DNA of 64,000 bases from Periconia sp. R9002 (lineage: Eukaryota > Ascomycota > Dothideomycetes > Pleosporales > Periconiaceae), in contig JAMAHW010000054.1 of the NCBI GenBank assembly GCA_023627715.1, positions 131,501 through 195,500 of the forward strand, read 5' to 3'. The notes under the pieces are model-generated. The model saw nothing but the letters and a program-made list of their open reading frames with translations. It did no database searches and was not told where the DNA came from. Both the position numbers and the translations under genes were made by a program. The first letter of the stretch is position 1; the number at the start of each line of letters is the position of its first letter. Below, one piece after another: positions 21,846 to 32,800 of the stretch.

Positions 21846-24442
21846 ACCCCCCCCCCCCCTGTTTCCCTCCCCCCCCCCCCCCCCCCCCCCCCCCTTTCTT
21901 TTTATATTCTTTCTTCTCTGACCATAATCTAATTGTATCTGCTCCACCTCAGACCAGCCATCGACGCTTTTAGTTCTTTCCTTCCGGTCACCGCCTCTAC
22001 AGTAATGCCCGTGTTTAAATGACACTGATACATCGCCCTATACTATAGTGAAGGCGGGCGACCAGGGCAGGTGAACGTCGCAGTGGAATGAATGAATAGA
22101 GTCGGTTGGCCTCTATGATATGCGCTCAGAAACGACAACAGGAAGAACACGACAATGACAAGGCTTCATCCGTGCGTAAGAGTGTGACTCGGGAATGTCG
22201 GAAATTTTCAACAGACGTTGAAGGTTGCTGGGGAGGCAAGTAACTTACTCACTGTAGCACTGCTACTACATCTGACTGCTATCCATCAGATCTCACGCCG
22301 CAATCGCCGCCGCGATCGCCGCCGCATCTTGCAGCTCGCCATCTCATAACCCCTCAACGAGCTTGAACAGCCAACCGCCTACATCGTTCTAATAAGGATG
22401 GACCACGCATCACCAGCCGCAGTCCTGCACAACTCCAATACTACCAGGACAGCCTTTCTGATCAGCGATCTGATGATCGGCGACGATATTTTATAGACCA
22501 GCCAAGACTATACGAATCCTCGAAACCTGTACAACCTTCCAGGTCAGCCAGCTGATAGTGAACTGTTAGTTGGCCAAGGGCTACAACTCCCCTAATCACC
22601 AATCTCGTAGCAACAGATTTACCATAGCTCAGCCCACCAGACTAACAACAACGTACAGCACAGTGTCCTCGAATAGGGCGGAGTACTAAATCAACGAGAG
22701 ATAATGCCCTTTTCGCCTCTTCAATCCGAACTGGGAAGGTATAATCAGCCACACCTTTGGACATTTGGGGAATATGTGGACCGGGGGCGGCGTTCACAGC
22801 ATGGGGAAACACGATGTGTACCTTGCTCTACTATCCCTTGAAGGGTACATCTAATTCTATGCAACAGGTACATCAAACCGCATAACCACGCAATTTACAG
22901 AAAATATGAGTCGGCATCTATGTCCAACGGCGCGCTGTGGGTCAAACTGCTTAATGAGAGACGATGATTGAGGGATTAAACACCACCGAACATGACCAGC
23001 GGAACGTCTAGCTAGCCAAGCCAGCCATACCATATTGCGATTATTGGTTCATCTACTTGATACAGGAGCGATGAGAGGGGACCTCGGTTACCTTAGCTCT
23101 AGTCTGTTCGGTTCGGCACGCAACATCCTCGAAGAATGAAGGGGAAAGACTAAACGAACGACTAACATTACCTTTCTCAAACACCCTTACTCCAACCAGC
23201 TAGCGAGACTTTAGGTAGTCTGCAATCAATCCCTTTATGGATTTGTCAAACATAGTTTTCTTTGTTGGGTTTTTTTGGTCCCCCCTCCACCCCGTCTTTG
23301 GAGGAGCCCCCCGAGACGTGAAACAACCAACGCTAATGATGCCATTTATGCGATGGAAGAAAAAAAAAGAAGTGGTGGAAAGATGTAAAAGGTCCCACCC
23401 ACACGGGTAGATACTAGTAGATAGGCCCTAAAGCGTAGTGGACCGGTCAGTTGGTCCCCCCTTAAATACCCTTATCTAACATCGCTTGGCTTCGCAACCA
23501 AACGAACGGAGAAATTCTCCTCGTTCGAAGTTCTGGAAGAGCGGAATGGGAATGAGAGATGGAAATGGAAACGGAGATGTGGAAGGGGGGCCTGTTCCGA
23601 GGGGCGGGATTTGAGATCTAGGGTTTAGTTTTAGTTTTAGTTTAGATCTGGGTTAGGAGGGAGGAGGGTTTAGTGTAACACGCTAGCTGAGTAGCTAGTT
23701 AGTCGGTTAGTGAGTTGGGTAGTTTAGTTGGGTAGTTGGTTGGTTAGCTGGGTAGTTGGGTGAAGGAGATGTTTTGGTTTGGGCTGATGGCGTTGTTTAT
23801 GTGTTTGTGTGTGGAGAAAGAAAGTAGACCCCAAGCTTCAACAAGAGAGCGATTTCTAAGGGTTGATTGTTTGAAGGATGGGATGATGAGTCTCTCTCTG
23901 TACAATACACACGTCACATGTCCGCACACACGAAAGTATACATATGCCTATTGTTCTCTTGATTCGAATCGTCCCATTTTCATCATTTTGCCAAATGATG
24001 TGAGAGTATTAAGTATTTCACAAGAAGCCAAGGAAAAAGAAAATCGAGACATTGGGCAAAAAACAAAGTCTACATGAATATTCCATGGTTCATCAATGAG
24101 AAAATCTAAGAAAAAAAAAAAAAGAGGTTCTGTATGAATTCCGCTCTCATGGGGGAGGGAGGGAAGGAGATTTGGTATTAAGGGTACGTAGGTAGGTAGG
24201 TTTATGTTTATGAACAAACATTTCGCTTTATGCACACAGGATAAGACATCTTTGCTCAATCCTCTCGCAGAAGGCGAGAGATTCACCGAGTAGGTAGGAA
24301 AGACGGAAAAGAAAAGAAAAGTCTTCCTCACTAGCCCGCTTCTTCTTCTAAGAAGGGGGGGATGTTCATGCCTCGTTTTTTGTATGGATTAACTTTCTTT
24401 TTTTGTTCTTCGTCATGCAATATGGTCGGGGCGGAGAGCATC
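21846..24442. other. 2.6-kb region without a defensible gene; short ORF and GT-rich low complexity
   Basis: It contains a 32-residue ORF (22398-22496) with an engrailed-homology-like FLISDLM core, a weakly coding-looking continuation broken by stops, and a GT-rich degenerate repeat at 23621-23760. The last few hundred bases are the 3' region of the subtilase gene. Confidence 0.35.
23621..23760 (+). repeat. Degenerate TTAG/GTTGGG-rich low-complexity tract
   Basis: TTTAGTTTTAG-type units (23625-23646) pass through GGGTTAGGAGGGAGGAGGG into many variants of TAGTTGGG up to about 23760. G and T predominate on this strand. It is not a clean TTAGGG telomere array. Confidence 0.6.
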
Positions 24443-25861
24443 TTAGAAACGGACCGGTGAGTCGGTCGAGTTGACGACCCATCGCTGGCCGAGGTTGTTC
24501 ACGAAGTCCTTAGCCCAGGTAGCCGGGCTGCCGGTGACGGTGCGACGCTCGTCGACGGAGCGCTTGGACACGGGGACCTTACCGTCGACGCCGTTGCTGA
24601 GGAGCAGGTTGGGGGAGCCCTTGAGGTTTCCGCCGATGACATTCTTGCGGCCCATGGAGAGGAGCTTGGACTTGAGGGCGGCGGGGTTCTGGCCGAGGTT
24701 GGCCGGGTCGGCCTGCATGAGGGTGGCCATGACGCCCGAGTTCGCGGGGGTGGCCATGGAGGTTCCCGAAAGGAAGTTGATGACAGTGTCGCCGACGTTC
24801 CATGCCGAGAGGATCTTCTCACCGGGGGCGAAGATGTCGACGCACGATCCGACGTTGGAGAAGGAGGACACGGCGTTTTGGATGTTGATGGAGCCAACGG
24901 TGACGACGGCCGAGTTGGCACCGCCCAAGTGGCTGGGGGAGATGCGGCAGGCGTCAGCGCCGTCGTTGCCAGCGGCCACGGAGACGTGGATGCCCTGGTC
25001 GATAGCGCCCGTGATGGCCTGGTCGACGGTCGCGGCGATGGTCTGCAGTCCCCACGACATTTGCATGATGGAGCCAATGAAGCCGGGCTGAGCCTTGCGC
25101 TTGATGTGGTTGTTGATGACCCAGTTCATGCCGGCGATGGTGTTGGAGGAGGAGCCGGAGCCGTCGTCACCGAGGACCTTGACGGCAATGATGTTTGCGT
25201 TTTGGGCAACGCCAAACTTTTGACCAGCAGCGGTTCCGGCGACGTGGGTACCGTGACCGTCACCATCGGCAGCAGAGGCACCATCGAACGAGAAGCCCTC
25301 GACAGCGCGGCCGCCAAAAACAACGTGCGAGGTGCGCACACCCGTGTCGATGACATAGATGTCGACGCCAGCACCGAGACCCTCGTTGTCGAAGGAGTAG
25401 GTGAAGGTCTGAGCTTGCGGGTCACCCGAAGCACCAGCGTCGTTGGAAATGCGTTGCAAGCCCCAGGGGGCGCTGCCCTTTTGCGCGACGAAAGATTGGA
25501 CCTTGGTCTCCTTCTCGACCACACTGACCTCAGCCATGTCGTCAAGTTCCTTCATGCATTCCTCGGTGGCGTTCATCTGGATGACGGTCCAGGCGGGGTT
25601 GTCGTGGACAGCGAAAATACCATCGTCGTCGAGAGAGCGGCCAAGGCTCTCGAGCAATTGCAATGCATCCGGGTGGTCGTCCTTGTCAAGCATGACGTTG
25701 ACCATCTCCATCTTGCCCGAGTTTTTGCAGGTCGAGTTCTTGGTCAGACCAATGATTCCATCGCGGTCTTCCTGGGGGGTTCCGGTGACGGAGACATCGT
25801 TGACCTGGGGTGCAGCCAGCACGGAAGCCACGAGGGTGGCGAAAGCTAGAGTGGATTTCAT
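24443..25861 (-). CDS. Secreted subtilisin-like serine protease (S8, proteinase K type)
   Basis: Extracellular endopeptidase with signal peptide (cut near residue 17, VLAA|PQ), an I9-type inhibitory propeptide (about 50-125) and a catalytic domain from about 130. Single exon, 472 residues. The triad is visible: Asp172 in IDTGV, His203 in DGHGTHVAGT and Ser368 in GTSMATP; the oxyanion Asn299 is in AAGND. Two normally strict motifs differ: the substrate strand MSLGG reads MSWGL (268-272), and the helix after the Ser reads TPANSGV where most relatives have TPHVAG. A C-terminal extension of about 60 residues follows the catalytic core and contains a KRS step near 433, a possible processing point. 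Coding GC is high, giving long antisense ORFs that I treat as shadows. Confidence 0.95.
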   Translation of the reverse strand: MKSTLAFATLVASVLAAPQVNDVSVTGTPQEDRDGIIGLTKNSTCKNSGKMEMVNVMLDKDDHPDALQLLESLGRSLDDDGIFAVHDNPAWTVIQMNATEECMKELDDMAEVSVVEKETKVQSFVAQKGSAPWGLQRISNDAGASGDPQAQTFTYSFDNEGLGAGVDIYVIDTGVRTSHVVFGGRAVEGFSFDGASAADGDGHGTHVAGTAAGQKFGVAQNANIIAVKVLGDDGSGSSSNTIAGMNWVINNHIKRKAQPGFIGSIMQMSWGLQTIAATVDQAITGAIDQGIHVSVAAGNDGADACRISPSHLGGANSAVVTVGSINIQNAVSSFSNVGSCVDIFAPGEKILSAWNVGDTVINFLSGTSMATPANSGVMATLMQADPANLGQNPAALKSKLLSMGRKNVIGGNLKGSPNLLLSNGVDGKVPVSKRSVDERRTVTGSPATWAKDFVNNLGQRWVVNSTDSPVRF

Positions 25862-25924
25862 TTTGGAAAGATTATACAGGAATGTACAGAAGAGTCCGGT
25901 AAGGAGGGATTTGAACGTAGATGG

Positions 25925-25925
25925 G

Positions 25926-25956
<31 letters not shown>
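25925..25956 (+). repeat. (GTT)n microsatellite in the protease 5' leader
   Basis: Ten uninterrupted GTT units plus a partial one, reading (AAC)n on the coding strand, 64-95 bp before the subtilase ATG and so probably in its 5' UTR. Confidence 0.9.
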
Positions 25957-28900
25957 AAAAGGTGGTTTGAGGAAAAGAAATCGACTAGCGCTGCTAAAAG
26001 TCAACAAGAGATCAAGGGGACTCGATCAAACGGGAAGAAGGAATGTAGGAAGGGGTGAAAAAGAAAGGAAGGGAAGAGGTGAGAGGTAAGTAGGAAGGAG
26101 TGGAATGGGAGGGGAGGGGATGGAGAGGGGTGCAAACGATGAGGTTGTGGAAGCACAAAGTACGTTGTATACCTAGGGCTGGACACGCAAGACAGTGCAG
26201 GACGGGGGTGGGGACGGGTCGAGAGAGGGCCATGGGGGATGAGACTACCAAGACTTACATGAATGGGCAAAGCAGTCAAGGTGCGGCGAAACTGAGGCAG
26301 AAGGGCGCCTGAGCCAAGACGTGCCAGACGAACAAGGGGAGAGTGAATGGGAAGGCAGAAGCGAGAGAGAGAGAGAGCAGCAAAGGAGAGGAGCGAGCGT
26401 GTCGAGAGCAAGAGGGCCACGGGCAATCACTCTTGATAAATGAATGTGAGTTTATGAGAGAGCGGCGAGGGTGGAGAGAAAAAGAGAGAGAGAGAGCAAT
26501 AGATCCAGAGGGCTGGAGTGAAGAGGAAGAGAAGCGGCCAAGAGACGCGGGCAGGCAGAGCATGATGTACTCAAGCTCAGTCGGGGGCGGGTGGTTCGTG
26601 GAAAAGGAACATTTGGCATGGGATGCAGGGGCCCCTGCTAGCAGATGCAATGCAGTCGATGCGGGTCCCCTGTTGAAGCGCTCTGCTAGCCATAAACACC
26701 ACACTGCTTGGGCATGATGAAACGGCTTAGCATTATGGGGACCAGGCACTGGCAGCCACCCGCGCGCGCAGTCAGCCACCGGCCTGCTGCATGTTGACGA
26801 CGACTGGCAACGTACGAATCGTCTCACTCACTCGTACAATCAAGTACCTATTGCTGGGGGTGTCAATGCACAATGTTTGACGGCGTCCAAACAGCGACAC
26901 AATGCACAAACACCGACTGGCACATGATGGACATGACGCAGGCACAGGCAAGTAAATGATGGGTAGAATAGCCAGCCGTGTTGCCGTGATTGTCGTTGTC
27001 CCTGAGCATCGTCAAGTAAGTGGTTGTGCAACTTTTTGGACAGAGTCGAGGCGACGCAGGTGCAGCCACTAGAGACTAGAATTAGCGTGGCTGCCATCCT
27101 CTGATTCGCTGCTTCCGTTCCTGAAACGCGGTTGCCCCACGGACTCTCCACACGGACCAAGCCATCGGCACATCAGCACCAGGGGGTCCGTGCCCATGCG
27201 CCGTCAGGGGCCGCTCATCCAGTCTGCATCTGCCAGCCAATGTCAAACTCCAAACTTTCATGCCAGCCGCCAAACAACCCTCACAGCCCTCTGCTTTCCT
27301 TTGCTGCCGCCCACCGTTTGATCTCCATTGCCCGACAATGCACCACAAAAACAATTCCATCTATACTTGCACTAAAACATCCAAGCCTCATGCCTGCTGC
27401 GCGCGCGCCCGGCGGACTCCACACTCTCTCCTCGGACTCTCTCCCTCGTTACCCTTCCCAATTCAGCTCACTAGCCACACCTCTCTAATTTCCTTTGCAT
27501 GTGTGGCTTTCGTATACCGGGAACGTGAAGCTTGTCATCATCGCCTGCTTGCCCTTTTCCGTTACCTCTGCGTCCACGACCACCAACTCCGCTGTGCGCT
27601 GACGCTCCCTTTTCGTCCACTTCCTCACTAATCAACTCACCAATCATCCCTTTTCGGTGTCGTCTTGTCTGTTTTCCAATCCGGCCGCGTCACAATGTGA
27701 TTGTCCCCGTGGGAGCCATCCCGATTCCCGCCTGCTTCTCTATCGTGCCTGTCACTCGCCGTATCCAATCGTGAGAGCAGATCCATACTTGGGGAACCCA
27801 GCCCAAACCATCTCCAAAACAAACAGGTGGCCGTTTTGGTTACCTGAATGCACTCCTGCAGCTATCCACCTACCTATTCAGTGACCTGCACGACATGGCA
27901 TTGTACACTGGCAATCTATTTGCCTCATGTTTCGCAGTGCCGAATCCGCTCACGTCCTCCTCCGTTCATGCGCTGCCCTCGTATTCTGTTCAGCCTCCTA
28001 CCCATCCTGCTTTTCTTTTTTTACCTGCTCTTGAAACGAGACAAACGGGCGTTCGTTCCACCTTGTCAAACGCCCGTACTGATTCCCTCGCTGTCAAATA
28101 TAGACGCCCGCCGCCGCCTGCGACTTGTACTCACTCAGCCTCATATCGATTGGTAGCCGCCTGTTTCTTGTTTGCATGAAATTCGGACACCCGCTGTGCC
28201 TCGCAACAGCCTCTCATCCATCTATATACAGCACAAGTCGATACTGCCATGACCCCCGGACCCTCGTTCTTCCGTGGCGTTCAACAGATCCGATCGGTTT
28301 GATAGTCCATTGCGAGTGTGGGGAGAGGATGCCTGGATCGTTCTTGGGGCCCTAAACCAAATCTTCTGTTTTGCCGTGCTACGCCGCCAATCGTCATACG
28401 GTCGATGTAAGTGCCCATCTTGTCGCGCCAATCATGTTGTCCAACGGTATTTTCGGCAACAAAGTTTGAACATCCGTCGCCTCTGTTGTCGCCAGTGTTT
28501 CCGACCGGCAAGAAAATACAAATTAATTGAACTGCAGTTCCTCCAACCATCTCGCATCTCGCGTCGTCGCCGTACAACCCAATCAACGACGAAGCCATTT
28601 TTGCGCCGTTTTGCCTTCAGCATCCAGCATGTGGTCTGAAACAAACCCTTCCCGACCCTCGTGTTACCGTCCCTGCGCCTTTTTCCTCTCCACAGCAGTA
28701 CCTTGGCTTGTCAATTGCGCGTCCTTTCCCCCACTCGTGCCATGTTGTTCGTTCTGGCCAATTGCGCCTGCGCCACAGCTAGCCAGACGCTAGATATCCA
28801 AGATTCGGATCGTCTGTCGATCATCTGCTTCCTTCCCTCTTTCCGCGTAATCCCGTCTAGTCTGGGCATCCCAGTTGAGAAGGGGAAAAAAATTTACTTT

Positions 28901-29355
28901 GTGCTGGATTTTTTTGCTTCTCTCTGGTGGTTGACAGGGTGGGTACTGAGTACGTACAAAGGTAGGTTACCCGTGATTGTGATGTTGTTATCCGTATCGT
29001 GGAAGCCACCAAAGAAAGGCGTTGTATCATGGTGCAGTGACGTCGATTTCTCCACTGGTCAATTATTCAACAATTGTGGAGCTCAAGGAATAGAACACAG
29101 GAGTGGAAATGCACGGTGGAAAAGAGAAGAGAAGAGAAAAGCATCAAGAATACGCGTGACTGTTATAGACTGAGAGCTAGAAAGAGAGAGAGAGAGAGAA
29201 CGCAACGTATGTGTGCCTTTTGGCAATTGCATCTCAATACACACACACACAGTACAGGAGATGGACGGATAGGTAGATATCAAAAGTGTTTTCTTCTTCG
29301 CAATTGATTGGTGTAATCAGTCACGGTATCAACACTGGTTTGAATAGGTATGTAG

Positions 29356-29387
29356 ACATACATACATACATACATACATACATACAT
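29356..29387 (+). repeat. (ACAT)8 tetranucleotide microsatellite
   Basis: Eight perfect ACAT units. Further imperfect copies of CATA and ACGT-type units lie at 29448-29465 and 29550-29575. Confidence 0.92.
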
Positions 29388-29832
29388 CTATACTCTACCA
29401 TGCAATATCTTTTCGTATGCACAAGTTTGTACAGAATGTTTCTATGTACGTACGTACATACATTAAAGATAGTAAACATATGTATCCCACGATCGATAAC
29501 GATAATGACATGATATGATGTGCTATGATATGCATATGATTGATGCCATACATACATACGTACCTACATACACATACAGTATTGATAGTGAACGAACCAA
29601 ATCCTACAAACAAACCAAAAGGGAAAAAAAAAAACGAGACCAATTCCAAACAAACAACAAACATGACAACAATACGTACGTACAAACACACACACACCAG
29701 TTGTTGAACACATCTACATCACACATCTCTTTCCCTTCCTCCATCCCTCTCAAACACACTCTTTCTTTCTAATATGCATAGCACTAACACCCACCTCCCC
29801 ACCCCCTCCCCCTCACCCTCACACACAGGAGC

Positions 29833-32800
29833 TTACACCTCATCCTCACTCTCCTCACCCAAAAGCTCGCCCTCATCCGGATCCACAACCGCATAATCGC
29901 CCCTCCCACGCGCAAACGAGCTACGACTCGTATACCTCCTGCCACCCCCTCCTCCAAACAAGCCCCCAGCACCAGCACCACCCCTCCCACCGCTCACCAT
30001 CCGCCACAAGCTGCCCACCAGCAGCGGAATAGCCGCGACGACCGCGACCACGCCCGCAATCGCCGCAACGGGGTACTTAATCCAGGGCGCGTCTGAATCG
30101 AACGCACCACCACCCCCTCTAGACGACCCACCAAACCCGCTCTCGCCGAGCCGGATCCGTCCGAACTTGCCATCCCAGTGGCGCCAGATGTAATACCCAA
30201 TGCCCGCGGCGGCGGCGAAGGGGAGGACGACCGAGAGGAAGATGACGAAGCCGCTGACGCCGTGCTTGCGCTCGAATTCGTCCTCGAAGCCCGGGCAGGG
30301 GTGCACTTGGGATGTTTTTTCCATTTCGCGCCCGCCGCTGCACGTCGAGATGGGGATTTTGCGGTACCCCGTTATGTCCCAGTATTCCTTTGCGCCTTTT
30401 GCGCAGACGGCGGAGCCTTCGGGATCTGGGAGCCCGGGGATTTTGCGGCATTCGCCGCCAGGGAGGCGTTCGTAGTTGTAGTCGCTGAGAAGAAGGGGGA
30501 AATTGTTAGTTACTGGAAGAGGGTGGATGTTGAGGAGATGGGGTTGGGGGTGCTTACCATTCAAAGTCCAGCCTCGTGCAGCTGCAGTTGCGTGCAATGG
30601 AGTGGAGGAAGTCGATGCGCTGGCCGTTGTAGCATTGCGCCGTGGCGCGCTTGCGGTGGTATTCTGCGACGTGGCCGAAGAGGCACTCGGGCTCTTCCTG
30701 CTTCATGGGGTGCTGCGGCGTCCACAGCTCGTAGTCGCCCGCCGTAGGGTTGTTCTCGTCGAGGTCGCACTTCTTCTTGAACTGGTCGAGGCCAGAGAAG
30801 TCGACGTTGATGGCTACCAGCTCCGCGCCATCCTTGCCCCAGATGAGAAAGTTGAGCGACGTGTCGCTGGGAACGGTGGTAATGGCGATGACGCGGATCG
30901 CGTGCTTGGCGAATTGGTATTGATTCCACGTCTCGCCCATGTCGAGCGTGTAGAAGAGGTGGTCGGTGTCTTTACCTCGTCGGACCAGTACGATGACAGA
31001 CCCTTGGTCGCCGAATTCCCAGGCGTAGGCGCCCTTTTTCGCTTCCTTCCAGCTAAGTCCGCCATCGGTGGTTATGAACGTGCTGGCCTCGCCCATGGTG
31101 GTGAGTTTGTCGCCGACGTTGCCCACGCCCATGAAGATACCCACGGCAGTGGGAGAAGAAAAGCTTTCGCGCGCATCCGTTCGTTCGGTATAGCCGTGGA
31201 GATGCAAACCGCATTTCTCCTTGTTCGAGACGTCGCAACCATAAGACTTGCCTTCGGAGTCGACCTTAGGCGCCTGAAGAGGCTCCCAGTCGGCACCGTC
31301 GTTGTGCGTGATTCGTGTCTGCTTGTTCTTGCCCGCGCCGCCCTTCTCCACATCTTCGACGTTGGTCACAATGTTGGCAAGTGCGACACCCTCAATACCC
31401 TGCATTTTCTCAAAGTCCACGTAGCCGGCACCGTTCCGATTGACGTAGGACAGACTCATGACGTACGATGTGCCGTTGCTGTTGCTCTTGATGATGGACC
31501 CATATTCGCGATCCCTGACCCCGTTGACTGTCACGTGCAGGAACACTGAATGGGTCGAGCTGTCTAGCACAGTGTAGGCTGTCTGGTGATCGACTTCAAA
31601 TTTGGGTGGGAATTTGGCCTCGGCGAACGTCTTGGCGTCAAGACTGGCTTGCAGGTTCAGCGACTTGCCGTCGTCGCCCTTGGTGGCGACAATGATGAAC
31701 TCCGACATGGTCGCGAACTCTACGACGGACTTGAACTTGGTGTCCTTGGTTTTGAAGAAGTCCTCGCTTGAGAGTAATTCGACATCGGCATTCATGGCCT
31801 CGTTTGCGTGCTGTTCACAAAAGATTTCCTTCTCCTCAACGTGACGGCCGGCTTCGCGCCAAACAAAGGCACACTTTTTGACGTACGGAAGCAGCGGCTC
31901 CCAGCTTCCCTTCACACCGCCCTTTTGGGAGACGGAAGCAATTGTATGACACTCGCCGCCAGTGGTCTTTTCACATTTTTCACCGCCGACCCAGATGAGC
32001 CAGTCGGATTGCTTGGGATGGAATTGCAAGATCTGGGCACCCTGGACGTTCGGCATTTGCGGCGTTTCGAAGCTGTGAATGGTATCGAGGGCCCGATTGG
32101 TTGAGTAGTATACCTTTTCAGTGGCCGTGAGCCAGTAAACGTAATCGTTATTGTACTGGTGAGGATAGATGGCGACAATGTTGTCAGTTGTGGACTTTTG
32201 CCATTTCTTGCCGTGATCGTGCGTGTGGTACGCTTCGCCTTCGCTGGTGAGCATAACAATCGTCTCATCCTTCTTGTTCTTGCCTTTGTCGTCGTCCTGG
32301 CTCGAACTTTCGAGGTAGTAGTATTCCTTGAAATTAGTTCCCTTGAATTTGGTGATTTCATTGGTGATCTCGTTGTTGCTCGGCGGGGCATCAGGCTTAT
32401 CATCGCAACTCCGCTCAACTTCATTGTCTTTGTCGGTAGAGCCTTTGCACTGGTTACCAGGTATTTTCCTCCAGCCAGACGGGCCTTTGTATGTTTTCGC
32501 ACCGCCTTGACAGGCACCATCCGGAAGTTTCAAAGCTGGCGATGGCTCGCACTTTTTGTCCTTGCCCAGTTTTCCATTGGGAACGAAATTGTAATCGCAT
32601 TCGTAGTCGCGGACCTCGTCACAGTCGCATGGCTCGAACTTGGGTAGTGGATCCTTGAACTCCTCAGAAACGAAACAGTCCGCATCCCATTTGCGCCGGC
32701 GGAAGATTTGTTTGTGGCCCATGATGCACATGGCCTCGCCGTTTTCGTCCCTGCGCGCTGCCCATTCCTCAAAGTCCTTGTCTTCGCACTTGCGCTCATG

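Larger units (their letters stand above)
25862..29832. other. 4-kb region without a defensible gene; protease promoter and microsatellites
   Basis: The subtilase promoter must lie at the left end. The plus strand is GA-rich from about 26340 to 26500 and C/T-rich from about 27300 to 28200. Short ORFs on both strands (for example 28281-28598 minus and 28661-29173 plus) have no recognisable features and no consistent splice extension. The right end is the 3' region of VPS10. Confidence 0.35.

Noticed and set aside
24878..25849. 323-codon plus-strand ORF antisense to the subtilase
   Set aside because: It is the mirror of a GC-rich coding sequence with a complete S8 triad on the minus strand; its Val/Asp/Gly-rich composition is a codon-bias shadow.
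28281..28598. Minus-strand ORF of 105 codons between the protease and VPS10
   Set aside because: Part of it looks mildly protein-like, but there is no recognisable motif, and overlapping plus-strand ORFs are equally long.
30503..31549. 348-codon plus-strand ORF antisense to VPS10
   Set aside because: It overlaps conserved Vps10 coding sequence; no independent features or splice structure.
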